Origin: Macrotrachela quadricornifera
Lineage: Eukaryota; Rotifera; Eurotatoria; Philodinida; Philodinidae
Direction: 5' to 3'
NCBI GenBank assembly: GCA_022393335.1
Contig: JAJEKB010020941.1
Span: 422,938-486,937, forward strand
DNA length: 64,000 nucleotides
A program made the translations under genes and the position numbers. Below are positions 1 to 10,694 of the stretch, one piece after another. Position 1 is the first letter of the stretch, and every line of letters begins with the position of its first letter. The notes beneath the pieces are model-generated. The model ran no database searches. It was not told the origin of the DNA and saw only the letters and a program-made list of their open reading frames with translations.

Positions 1-86
1 TAATACTGTTTGTTGATCATGCATGCAGAGAGAAAAAGGCGGTGCAGGTAAAATACTGAGGATATAGTGTGTCGGAATAAACATGA

Positions 87-354
87 GGGCATACCGGGAC
101 TTCTTTTTTTGGGATTTATTTCTTCTGCGGGATTTATTGGGATTTATTTATTTACTAAGGATTTATTGAGACTAAATAGCTGTGTTAGTATTTCAGCGCA
201 CTTTCACTCTTGCCCCCATCCCGCGCACTCGCCTTCACCCTCACTTAGTTTTCGTCCTCACCCTTAATAGGAGTTATGTGGAATTTATTTTAAGATATAT
301 GGGAATTTATTAAATAATCCGAATAAATCCCAAAAAAATAGATCCCGATACCTG
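87..354. mobile_element. Short inverted-repeat element (MITE-like)
   Basis: The left end reads GGCATACCGGGACTTC and continues into TTTTTTTGGGATTTATT. The right end is its approximate reverse complement (AATAAATCCC, then poly-A, then TCCCGATACCTGC). The interior is rich in GGGATTTATT. No transposase is encoded. A short open frame here arises from the repeat and is not a gene. Superfamily not determined. Confidence 0.5.
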
Positions 355-414
355 CTGAAACATACACACAAAATCCTATTAGTATTTTTCATATAACCTC
401 ACTTTGGTCGAAAG

Positions 415-625
415 AAAAAAATTATTTGAACAAATTGAAAAACTAATAGCACCATTCAATTCCTCGACTCGGAAGACCTTTGGTCAAACTTTACACGAAG
501 TGCATGTGGAAGACAAATGTCCATTAATCTTTTAGACGATGTTTTTCTGACCCCAACAGCCACATACATACATACATATAAACTTTTTTTTCGTATGATC
601 CTCCCTACAGTCGAGGGAATAATAT
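415..625. repeat. Interspersed repeat fragment, family also at 9.06-9.38 and 9.73-9.87 kb
   Basis: The stretch from AAAACTAATAGCACC through ATGTGGAAGACAAATG, TTTTAGACGATGTTTTTCTGACCC and GTATGATCCTCCCTACAGTCGAGGGAAT recurs, diverged, near 9,105-9,375 and 9,735-9,870 (GCATGTGGAAGACAAGTGG; TTTTAGACGATGTTTT; ATGACCCTCCTTTCAGTC). No coding potential. Probably a non-autonomous transposon fragment. Confidence 0.5.
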
Positions 626-629
626 TCAG

Positions 630-1440
630 GCTCGGAATAGTATTGCCATAGTCAAAGCCATCTGATGAAGACCCTTAAACAAGATCGAAATCTAGATCAT
701 GGCATGTTGAATTCATCTTCTACTTCGTGAGAAAGGCCAAAAACTACAGTTATAGTGTTTTTTAACATAATACTCACTTCTCACCTTTAAGTTACTAGTA
801 CGAATTCCAAGTGTACTGTTACTTTATAATACTGACATCATAAACTGAAGTTATCTACCAGAATGCACAGTAACAGTGACAATTCTACCTTTTGCTACAT
901 ATACAAGTCTATATTCAACTCTTTTCACAGATGCAAACTCAAAACTTTTCTGAAGAATCACCTTTTAGCTTCTGTTACAAGCAAACAACACAAAAGTTAA
1001 CATATCAGATAGCGCTTTAGGTGACTACTAGGCACCGATACCAGCAATATGTTCTAAACACACCATCTTTCAATGAATTACGATTTTTAACAACTAAACT
1101 TCGACGAACATCACCCCATATCTACTAAGGAAAAAAAGTAAAAGTATAAAGCAATATTATGATTTTATTTGCGATGAGAATCTAATGGTCTATTGGTTTT
1201 TTCAATACAAAATTTTAACGAGTAAAAGTGAAAAAGAATAAAAAAGAGAAAAAAAAATTTAGAGTAGTTACAATTAGATCAGGTAGAGAACATCAACAAC
1301 CTCATGCACAATTTGGCCTTACATTATTAGATAGTTCTAGGAAAGAGAAGGTGAATAAGGATGTCCTTTTTCATTAAATGACGGAACTGAATACATAGTA
1401 CTTTTATTATTACGATTTTAGTTTCTCTTGCACTCGCAAA
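630..1440. other. Non-coding stretch, nothing recognised
   Basis: AT-rich sequence without open frames, splice-bounded exons or clear repeats on either strand. Confidence 0.4.
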
Positions 1441-3480
1441 TACATTTTTATCCTCCTATTTTGCTTGCTTTTAGATTTATATTTTGAGTTTGTAAGTTCA
1501 TTGAAATGATCACATAGCAAATGATTACACATTATGACTACTATGTTCAATTATTTCATTAGTTTTCAAGGAATGATTTGAATTTAGTAAGGTGATATAT
1601 AATCGTGTGGCAAAAAAATTTTCTTTAACATTGTTTTGTTCATTTATTTTTCTCACTTCAAAACATAGAATTGGTGCTCCTAGATTGACTAAAGAGTATA
1701 TTATAAATAATTTCTACTTAAAACAATTCTAATCAATTATTTTGTATCTTTTAAAAAAAGATTGAAGTTTGTGAGCCGATGAAGAAATTCACGATAAACG
1801 ATCTAATTCTACCTGACACTATTAATTTGTTTTAATCACATCTTAGAAAATTTTCGATTTGGAAAGCTAATTGAAGATGATATGATAATTGATTCTCATT
1901 TAGTAAACTTATATCTATATATCATGCTCAGTTCAAATCACAATTTTCAAATACATAAACTCATTGAAAATCAAATGACAAATGATTTTTATTCATAATT
2001 ACTCTGTTCATTTATTTTGCTGATTTTCTTAGTCAGAATTTGCCAGTTTTAAGCTTATCCTAGATCAGACTGCAAATGATTTCTGCTCAATACTGCTGTA
2101 TTCGTCTGTTTTATTCACTTTGGTCCAACGATTTTGGGTTGACAAGTTGATCGGAAATCATATAGTAACTGATATTTTCTTATGAGTATATATTCATCTA
2201 TCTTGCTCACTTCCAGACAAAGTTTTCAAGTTGAGACAACTATCAAAATTACAGAGGAATTGCCTTCATAACATTGATATCGTTTTATTCATCAATCTTG
2301 GTTATTTCTAGAGAGAAACTTTAAATTAAGAAGGGAATAAAGGATACAGATTTCAAATGATTTATCCGTATAATGAAGTTTCTGGTCATCTACTTAATTC
2401 ACCAAAAAATAAGGATGAGATATTCGTGATGCTATCGATGGTGACATATCAAATGAGCATTCTTTACCATTACAGTACTGTTCAGATATTTTAGTTGCTT
2501 CGAACAAAAAACTACGAGTTGGTATACTGGTTGAATATTGTATAGCAAATGACCTTTTCTTACTACCGTTTCATATATCTATTTCACTTGGTTCAAAGCT
2601 AATATATCCGTTTGGAAAGTTGATTAAATATTATATAATAAATGATTTTCGATGATGAATGATGTATTCATCTATTTCGTTTACTTCAGAGTAAAGTTTG
2701 AACTTCATAAATTGATTATGCATCCTATAGCACATAATTTCTTCTTACCACAATTCTATTCATCTATTTGACTCAATTATAAATAAATACTATGACTTGA
2801 TAGGTAGTTCGGTGATAATATGGTTAACTATTTTTCTTTATTAAGGTTTAGCTCATCTATCTGGTTCATTTTGAAGATAATATGTAGAATTTATTTTCTG
2901 TGTAAAGTTCACATGACCATTGATATCTGATTAAAAATCCTCCATTCATATATTTTACTTAATTCGCAGAAAAATGTTCAATATCGACATTTTTGTGAAG
3001 ATTATAATATAAACAATTTCTTCTTACCAGGATTTTGTTCAACTACTATGTTTGGTTCAAAGCAAAAGTTTTTAACTCGGTAGCCTAATCGAAGATCAAT
3101 TGATAAATGATTTTTTCTTACCAAGGGTGTGCTCATCTATTTATTTCATTTTGAAGAAAAACATTTTAGTCTGTAAAGTGAGAGAATAATACATAGTAAA
3201 TGATAATTCTTCACCATGATTTCGTTTAACTGTTTTGTTTACTTGAAAAGGAATGTTGCCAGTTGGCATGATAATCGACGATCATATTTTATTTGACCTT
3301 CGCCTATTAAGTGTCCATTCATCTATTTTATTCACTTGAAATAAAGTGTTTCTCGTTAGTTATCTAGTTTAATTTCACATGTTAAATGTTGTCTCATGAC
3401 AGGTAGCACCATTCTGTTCATTTCTAATGATGAAATCAAAGCATTGGTGCTTTTAAAGTTAGTTTTTAGAGATTTGTAAG
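1440..3480. repeat. Degenerate ~93-bp tandem array (about 20 units)
   Basis: A landmark resembling TTCATCTATTTTGTTCACTTC recurs at roughly 1550, 1645, 1737, 1915, 2010, 2103, 2195, 2290, 2388, 2492, 2575, 2670, 2760, 2852, 2945, 3040, 3132, 3225, 3320 and 3417. Spacing is mostly 90-97 bp. Between landmarks each unit carries a variant of AAGTTGATTGAAGATCAT, then ATAGTAAATGATTTTTTC, then TTACCAAGATT. Units are strongly diverged from each other and contain no shared reading frame. This looks like an old satellite or minisatellite, or the internal repeat block of a mobile element. Confidence 0.75.
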
Positions 3481-3529
3481 ATAAATTGAATGATTACAAT
3501 CATCGATATGTCCACTTGTTATTCTCATA

Positions 3530-4590
3530 GAGAAGTAAAAACTTCCTATTTTTTAGGAAGTGTAAAATTCTTATGGTAGTTGAATATATTCAAGGAAAGT
3601 ATTTTTCGCTTATTTGATTCTCTTTGGATGAACTTCTTAAATTTATTAGTTAATTGTTAATTACAAGATTCGTGAGGTCTTATAAGCACGATTAATCTAT
3701 TTACCTATTGTGTACATTACATGAACAATTTCGAATACAGCCGCTAAGCAAATCAACGATCAGAGGAATAACGAATAGTCTTATATGAATCATATGGACG
3801 TATATGACCTTATTCATCAAACTCGAATGTATCGTAATAGAGTTGTCACATTCCAAATCAGATCGAATATGACAACTATAAGTGAACAATCACAATCAAA
3901 GTTTTATTAGAGTATTGATTAACTGGATAGTTAATATTTCTAGTCGGTAAGTCATTGTATGATTGCATGAAAAATGTACTATTGGAACGACATTGACCAC
4001 AAACATCGCAGGCATGATTTCGTTTATGTATTATGCTTTTATGTTTTGAAGAATGATGAGCTTAGAATTTAATTGACAATATCATGGCAAATGAAGGAGC
4101 ATGATTGCCGCCGCAAAAGTTCTCTTCATTTATAGTCTTCTAATTCAATATATAGTTGAAACTTGTTAATTTAATTTAATATCAAAGGTGAAATGAATAT
4201 ATCTCAAAATCCACTTTCTTTTTCACAGGTTCTAAATAAAATTGAAAACAACAAATGAGGATTCGAAATTCCAAGAGGCAAGTGGCTGATATTATATTCT
4301 GTGTGAAAAACTATTTATCACAAGATTAACAAAGGCAACTGAAAAGTAACTTCTTAAATTGTGTCTACTGACAATTTAATTATTGCAGGAAGTCTGTGAG
4401 TATAGTTTATGGACGATCAGCCATTCATTCTTCTCATCAAAATGTATTTTCAGAAAAACAAATATCAATGATTTTTGATTAAAAATAGCTCGAGAGGGAT
4501 TCGATCAATAACTATATATATATATGTGGCTAGAGAAAATTATGAAAGCAAATCGTATTGTTGATCAACGCATCAAGTTACATCATCTAT
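3530..4590. other. Non-coding stretch, nothing recognised
   Basis: AT-rich. If the minus-strand start exon at 4598-4661 is real, its downstream exons should lie here. I could not identify one with confidence. Confidence 0.3.
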
Positions 4591-4597
4591 TACTTAC

Positions 4598-4661
4598 CCG
4601 CTGGTTTGTCTCCACTGCCCGTTGCTTCCGTTTGACTTGATTCCTGTTTGTTTGAATCCAT
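4598..4661 (-). CDS. Candidate first coding exon of an unidentified gene
   Basis: On the minus strand an ATG (4659-4661) opens 21 codons rich in Gln, Ser, Glu and Thr (starts MDSNKQESSQTEATGSG). It then runs into a strong donor, GTAAGTA (4597-4591), leaving one base in the split codon. The hydrophilic composition and consensus donor suggest a real 5' exon. The following exon was not found and no family is recognised, so this is a low-confidence call. Confidence 0.3.
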
Positions 4662-5118
4662 AGTAATTTATTGATCACTAGATAAGTAAAACAAGTGCTA
4701 ATCTAAAATGAAAGCACATACACAATCAATATTAATCAGCTGAAGATCGGGTAACTTGAAAACTACTACTATACACTTTTTGTGCTTGGTTTTTAGTAGT
4801 CACTCTTTTTCATTAGCCTAAGAATACTGAAAATCAAATATAATTACATATTAAAAAATATTGGATTGTGCAAATATGAAGCTCATTTTACTTCGTATTT
4901 ATCAAGGACAAAATTACTTGGTTTTTTTCTCACATACACATGCTTATCTGAATCAATGAAGCATGGCACTTTCATTATAGAGGTAATTATTCTTCATCCA
5001 AGTGCATATTGCTGCACCGATTTTATTCGTTTAATGCTCTTCCTTCTTTCTTTTTACCTTTTTTTTGGCCAGACTTCGTATTTTTTTGATGAGAAAATAT
5101 GTACTAATATTTGCATAC

Positions 5119-5230
5119 TGGTGGCGTAGCCAGACTATTTTGCTCTTGCGTTCTCCGTTGTATGTTACGGACAAATGTCTATAACATGCAGCGAAGAACG
5201 CAAGAGAAAAATATTTTGGCTACGCGACTG
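5119..5230. mobile_element. 112-bp hAT-type hairpin MITE with 8-bp target duplication
   Basis: The ends are TGGTGGCGTAGCCAG and TTGGCTACGCGACTG, close to the GTGGCG(G/T)A(G/T)CCAGG termini of hAT elements. The flanks TTGCATAC (5111-5118) and TCGCATAC (5231-5238) form an 8-bp target duplication with one mismatch, the hAT hallmark. The interior is also self-complementary (CTCTTGCGTTCTCCGTTG versus CAGCGAAGAACGCAAGAG), so the whole element folds into one hairpin. Confidence 0.75.
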
Positions 5231-5239
5231 TCGCATACG

Positions 5240-5960
5240 CAAGCACATTACACTTAAATCTCGACATGCATTCTCATGAGCAGAGATCGAATAGTTAGTA
5301 CAATGCCTATCCTTTTCGTACTTTTTTGTTTAAAATCTTTAGTACACAATACATTTGTACTGAATATGATTTTCTTTTCCTATCTTAATAATGTTAGAAT
5401 TTTTGATTATTGTTTTTTCTACAGTACACGTAGTTTGAAGAAGAGAACCTCTTCAGATGCTAAACGACCTCCGAGTTTGAACTTTGTGTACAAGTAGGAG
5501 CTATATAACCCTTTCACCGCGATTCGATTTTTCGAGGAAAATAACTTTAATATATCAATTTTCATGTATACTCATGTTCGATAAATGAACTCATTGACAT
5601 ATTCGATACGTGGGAAATTGAGTTCGTGTAAAAACTTTTAATCGAAAAATAATCGATTTTAATCCGATTTTTTATTAAAAATTTTTAACGAAAGATTGCT
5701 ATCGAAAAAACGAGTGAGCAGAAGTTTCCGAGGAAATATTCGCTAGTGTTTCATCTGTTTGAAAGTATGTCAGACAAATCAAAAACTTCCAATTAGAATA
5801 GGAATTAGATGCTCTTTTTCACTTTGATGTTTTGCTCCGTTTAGATACCAGTTTAAAGAAAAAATCTGCTCTACAAAATTTTCTGTCATCCAGCAGACAC
5901 TGAGATATCTGTTTTATTATAACTCTCGTCTTTTCAAAATCGACTCTTCTATCAAACCGT
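5240..5960. other. Non-coding stretch, nothing recognised
   Basis: Contains a 73-codon open frame (5276-5497) with no recognisable features and a non-standard start. The remainder is AT-rich intergenic sequence. Confidence 0.3.
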
Positions 5961-5963
5961 ATC

Positions 5964-6253
5964 TTATGCAATGAGTCGACTGAAAAAAATAAACATAAAA
6001 ATAATGAAGAGGAGAAATCTTAAAGAGACTAAATGGGCAATTATTTTATGATCTATCCGTTGGTATGAAACTACCTATCCAAATCTTTATCAACTGGAGG
6101 AGTACATATTTCACCAGTTATGTTCTCAGACAGTACTATACGAGTTTGAAAAGGTTCCATTATAGGTGCTAATACTTTTATGATGATACATTCTTTGTCG
6201 CATACTTCAAATTTTGAGTGGATTTGAAACCAGTCATTGGTCTTCATTCTCAT
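5964..6253 (-). CDS. Small two-exon hypothetical protein (about 64 residues)
   Basis: Exon 1 (6253-6075) starts at an ATG (MRMKTNDWFQIHSKFE...) and contains three cysteines and one N-glycosylation motif (NIT). It ends in AG|GTAGTT. A good acceptor (poly-T then CAG at 5980-5981) lies 95 nt downstream, and splicing there adds five codons before TAA (5964-5966). A minus-strand AATAAA follows closely (complement of TTTATT near 5918). No family is recognised. Residue composition looks coding, but the support is only frame, splice sites and poly(A) signal. Confidence 0.35.
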
Positions 6254-6590
6254 TTCTATTCATGATGATTCTAGATGTTTCATTTTGTTCGAAGAAAGGC
6301 AATAATGACATGTTTTTCGATGCACACTTTTTATTAAAGCTAAACCTGACGAAAAAATCGTGAAAAATAAAATGGAAAATAGTTGAGTGTATTAAAAGGG
6401 AAAAGGAAATGATCGATAGTGTGCAATGATTATAATAATACTTGATAAGAATGTATATCTTTCAGTTTAAACGTTCATTAGTATCATGTTTTCTACTACA
6501 AAGAAAATATATTGAATTAGTTTCGTTTAATAAAATACTATTGAAATATTATATTAGGAGAATATACCTAGTGTATTGCAATGATCAACA

Positions 6591-6746
6591 TTAACGTCCA
6601 AAATAATAAGTACAAGTAGCATAAGTAATATTATAAGTTCCTCGTGTCTTTCGCACTAACCATTCCAGAGCGTTGCCTGCATTGTAGCATGTCATCAATA
6701 ATGCCATGATTAAAACCAAATAAATCATTACTTTTAATTTGCTCAT
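6591..6746 (-). CDS. Small secreted peptide candidate (51 residues) ending in Gly-Arg
   Basis: An ATG at 6746 opens a 51-codon frame that closes at TAA (6591-6593). The first ~25 residues are a textbook signal peptide: MSKLK, then a hydrophobic core (VMIYLVLIMALLMTC), then a small-residue NAGNA site. The remainder is short, carries a basic pair (RK), an N-glycosylation motif (NIT) and one cysteine, and ends YYFGR. Gly-Arg at the C-terminus is the kind of end that is processed to an amide in animal neuropeptides. A TATATAAAT lies only ~26 bp upstream of the ATG, which would leave almost no 5' leader. No homologue is recognised, so this may be a chance frame. Confidence 0.4.
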   Translation of the reverse strand: MSKLKVMIYLVLIMALLMTCYNAGNALEWLVRKTRGTYNITYATCTYYFGR

Positions 6747-6749
6747 TTT

Positions 6750-7630
6750 GTGACTATGAATTATGAAAGAAATTTATATAGATAGAGTAGTGTAGAGATA
6801 CTACTAATTTTTTTCTTGAATTTTCTTTAGTAAACTCAATTTTGAAAACTTTCCGAAATGTAAAAATTCATAATAGAGGATTTTTCTTCAGGAGAAAATA
6901 GTTTATTTGAAAAGTGATAGAATCAACTTTGCAATTTATTTAACTTCTTACCTGTTCGATCTCAAAAAGATTCTTTCTAATAGCTGTTCTAAAATAAGTT
7001 GATTGTATGATATAGATTGCTGTTCCTTATATACATATAAATTGACGAAGTTTCAAGAAAAAATGTTTCACATGTTTATTTCTATGCATTAAGAGAAATG
7101 GCAAAAAAGATATTCGTGCACATTTCATTTATCAAAACATTAAGTAACGTGTATGCCAGCCGCTTTTTCATCCCACAGCAATAGGTCAATGTTTTATGAA
7201 AACGACACTGGAATAAGTAAGCCATTTTGGTTCTTATTTTGTCACGATTGTATTGCAAAGAATCGATATTTGATAAACTGACTCTTTATTATTTCAAAAC
7301 ATTTACTCGCCGTAAACATAATCTTTCGTTGCCTTAGCAATTCAAGCCATCCTCTTCTCAGTTCGAAAAAGCACGATTTTATTAGCTAGGCGTAGACTGA
7401 GTTTGAATTTGTTAATCATACGAATTCAGATCCGATTATAACTAGACTTCAGTTGCGATCACGTCCTGGTCATCCAATGTTTTTCAAAATTGATCTTGTT
7501 AACATCAACTTTGTATTCATATATGAATAGGTACGAGATTTTGTTTCTTAGAAATTCTTCTGTTTAACTGATCTATGAGAATATCAACAAATGAAACAAG
7601 AAACAAAGATTATTTTAAACATTTCTTGCA
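6750..7630. other. Non-coding stretch, nothing recognised
   Basis: AT-rich intergenic sequence with no supported exon, repeat or RNA. Confidence 0.3.
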
Positions 7631-7632
7631 TT

Positions 7633-7840
7633 TTGACGATTCTTGGATAGTTGATTAAAAGACTCGTATTTGAAAATTTTCGTAGATTCTGAGAAACTTC
7701 AATACCTCTACCATTCTGTCAGTACAAGTAGAGAAAATTTACTCATTTAAATAAGAATAATAGAAAAAACAAGAGAAAACGAACACACGACAATACATCC
7801 GGTAGGTGTGCTTCGTTATGAACACGTCAATTTCACTATT
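7633..7840 (+). repeat. Segment duplicated at 17,193-17,400
   Basis: About 208 bp are clearly homologous to 17193-17400: both contain CGTAGATTCTGAGAAACTTC, AATAAGAATAATAGAAAAAA and GTGCTTCGTTATGAAC. In the 17-kb copy the frame continues into a 60-codon open stretch. Here it is cut off exactly where the 2.56-kb inverted-repeat element begins. Confidence 0.7.
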
Positions 7841-8645
7841 ACTTAGGTGTATCCAAAAGCACTGGCGGTGGTACCTTTTTTGCTTACAGAAAGCTTGAAC
7901 AAATACTCTTTTTTTTATAAAAAATAGAGCGTCTTTTGCTCTATTTTTCTATGCTATGAAGATCACTATTCATCTAATATCATACTCATCAAATTTTGAT
8001 CAACACTGGTTTTGTTGACACCTAGCTGGTTATTTTAGATCAAAACGCGTGAAGCATTTTGTATTTCATTCTATCATCGTTTAATACGTTGTATTAAAAA
8101 ATCAAAATATACAAGCACAAGATGCAACATGAAAAGAGAAGACAATTTATAAAAACCTGTTTGTTTTTTAGTTGCACTTTTTTCTTTTCAAAATGAGGAA
8201 AACTCTGAACGACAAAATTTCGACGTTGTGAAAACAGCGCCTTCTTTTTGGTAAAAGTTCTATTCCTTTTTTTCCATGTCATCTTCTTACAAGTAACGCT
8301 CGTCCCTGCGACTCGCTTAACCCTCGACTGAATACAATACACTCAATATTTATCACCTAATTAAATTCTACATTTAGAAGTATCGCTACACAAACACATG
8401 CATACAAAAAGCCTATATATTATTGAAAGGGTTGATCTTTTTACACGAAATTTGTCTGCAATAATAATGCATAGTTTTTTGTATCCATATATTTGTTCAG
8501 CAAGAGTTCTCAATGTTAGTGTTCGTGTTACGTATATATGTGCGTGTGAGTTCGATAACTTTATTAGAACGAACACAACAGAAAAGAGCAAAAGGAATAA
8601 ATGAAATAACACTAACAATAGACACACCGAAGAAGGGGAAACAAC

Positions 8646-8647
<2 letters not shown>

Positions 8648-8686
<39 letters not shown>
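8648..8686. repeat. (TA)n microsatellite
   Basis: About 18 uninterrupted TA dinucleotides. Frames reading Tyr-Ile repeats through it on both strands are artefacts of the repeat. Confidence 0.9.
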
Positions 8687-8687
<1 letters not shown>

Positions 8688-9415
8688 TAAAATGTATATA
8701 CGCAATAGTGTTCAGCGTGACTAACTGTCACGCGCGCACAGAGTGATGTCCAAACTAAAGAAGAAAAAGAAGAGAAGAGGAAGTAGGTCACAGCGACAAA
8801 TATATAGGGTGAAGTGAAGAGAAACCTATAACACCAACACTCAATATCGAATGCGATGAGAAATGATAGAGAATGCGTAGACTATATTCAGTCGAGGGTA
8901 AAGTGAGTCACAGCGACGCGCGTTACCTGTTTTTATGTGTTTTTTTTTCAAAAACGATAAACTAAAAATCTTTTGAAAAACTATTCACGTCATTTGATTC
9001 CTCACCCTTGAAAGCGCTTTTGTCAATTGTATAAATAAAATCATTATTTTAGAAAAAAAACATTTTTTTGGGGTAAAACAAATTCTTTTGCCAGATAATA
9101 AAAAACTAATGATACCATTCGATTCTACAGCCTCAAAAACTTGTTGGTCGAACTTTATACAAAAAATAATTTTTTCGTAAAAAACTCATCTTTTCCGAAA
9201 AAAAAATTAATCTCAAAAAAACTTGAAAAAGCTAATGCCAGATTCGAATTCATCGACCTCGAAAATTTTCAATAAAACAAATAAGACCCAGACCGAGCCT
9301 TTGACCAGCGACAGGCAACAGGCACAAAAACTCATTTTTCTTTTCATCGTATGATCGTCCCCTCAATCGAGGAAATAAATCCTTCTAACAAAGTTAATAT
9401 TACCATATACTTCCA

Positions 9416-9790
9416 TTGATCAATTCAGATACCACCACAATAAGCAATGGTGTTCACCACATACCATGGTGCAATCATCAATTCGTGAAAAAAACTACTT
9501 TTCGATAAAAAATACCAAACCCCACCAATTCCTAACATCAATTGATCAATTCATGTACCACCATAATAAGCAATGTTGTTCATCACACACCATGGTGAAA
9601 GCCTCAGTTCGTGAAAAAAACACTTGTTTTCGATGAAAAATACCAAACCTCACCAATTCCTAACATCATTTGATCAATTGAGGTACCACCACAATCAGCG
9701 ATGCTGTTGATCAACGATCATACTTCAGTGCCAACAAGAAGCGCATGTGGAAGACAAGTGGCCATTAGCCTTTTAGACGATGTTTTTTTT
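9416..9790. repeat. Three tandem ~126-bp units
   Basis: TTGATCAATT followed by (A/G)NGTACCACCA starts units at about 9416, 9542 and 9670. Units 1 and 2 also share CACCATGGTG, TTCGTGAAAAAAAC and ACCAATTCCTAACATCA. Unit 3 diverges into the 9.73-kb interspersed repeat. Confidence 0.7.
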
Positions 9791-10439
9791 TTACTTCAAT
9801 GTTCTTTTGACCCTGCCACGGACACACAAGCTATTTTTTTTCATATGACCCTCCTTTCAGTCAAGGGAATTATTTGATAGGTTTCTTTGAAAAACAAAAT
9901 ACATTACAAGATGCAGCTTGAAAAGCTCTACAATTTTCAAAGAACAACTATAAGAAGATGACATAGGAAAAAAAGGAATACAACTTTTACCAAAAACAAG
10001 GTGCTGTTTTCGCAACGTCGAAGTTTTGTCGCTCAGAGTTTTCCTGGTTCTGAAAACAAAAGAGTGCAATTATAAAATAAGTAGTCCTTTATAAATTGTG
10101 CAACTTTTCATCCCGTATCTTGTGCTTGTATATTTTGATTATTTAATATAACTTGTTGAACGACGATAAAATGACAAAATAAAATTCAAGTGCTTGATCC
10201 GTTATGATCTAAAATAACCAGCGAGGTGTCAACAAAAACAGTGTTGATCAAAATTTGATTAGTATGATATTAGATGAATAGTGATCTTCATAGCTTAGAA
10301 AAATAGAGCAAAAGACGCTCTATCCTTTTATAAAAAAAAGAGTATTTGTTCGAGCTTTCTGTTAGCAGAAAAGGTACCACTCTCACTACTTTTGGATACC
10401 CATAAGTAGATATGAAACAATAAAATTTTGATCAGTTCC

Positions 10440-10690
10440 ATGTCTTTTCCTGTTTTAATCCTTTGGGCTTCACCAAGCTCTTTCAATATTTTGTGTGAGC
10501 TTCATTTTCTCGATCTATAAAATTGTACTTATGATTGGCCGTAAGGTGAGTAAAATCAGCAGCAGCTAAATCATTGTAAGCTCGTCATGAGTCTGTCATG
10601 ATTGTTGTTTCAGGTTTGACTCGTCTAATGATGATTGAAGCAGTGTAACTGCACTTCTATCTGGTACAGTTTCCATAAAACACGCTCATC
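10440..10690 (-). pseudogene. ISXO2-like (IS1595/Merlin) transposase remnant
   Basis: Minus-strand translation, with one frameshift and in-frame stops, reads VPDRSAVTLLQ, RVKPETTIMTDS*RAYNDLA, then HLTANHKYNFIDRENEAHTQ followed by NIERAW. This is the characteristic C-terminal half of ISXO2-like DDE domains: VP..RSA.TL, TTI.(S/T)D.W.AY, H.TVNH...FVD...AHTN.IE..W. The second catalytic Asp context (TDS) and the N-I-E block are visible. The fragment lies just outside the right arm of the 2.56-kb inverted element. It is dead as a gene because of stops and frameshift. Confidence 0.8.
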
Positions 10691-10694
10691 CTCA

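Larger units (their letters stand above)
7842..10405. mobile_element. 2.56-kb element with ~450-bp inverted arms
   Basis: The left arm (7842-8293) and right arm (9953-10405) are reverse complements. Paired blocks include GTATCCAAAAGCACT/AGTAGTTTTGGATACC-like ends, GAAGATCACTATTCATCTAA with its complement, and TCAAAATATACAAGCACAAG with CTTGTGCTTGTATATTTTGA. A smaller inverted pair lies inside (8286-8338 versus 8884-8934, around ATTCAGTCGAGGGT). The interior holds a TA microsatellite, fragments of the 415-625 repeat family and a three-unit tandem repeat, and no transposase. It is probably a composite or fold-back element inserted into the 7633-7840 segment. Confidence 0.65.

Noticed and set aside
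655..705. CTGATGAAG...CGAAA resembling a hammerhead ribozyme core, or a C-box snoRNA (TGATGA)
   Set aside because: The putative stem II halves do not pair and no helix III or D box is present.
1440..3480. CRISPR-like regular spacing
   Set aside because: The whole unit repeats with drift; there are no identical short repeats separated by unique spacers, and the context is eukaryotic.
8361..8746. Open frames on both strands of 77-114 codons
   Set aside because: They read through the TA microsatellite (Tyr-Ile repeats) and have no other coding features.
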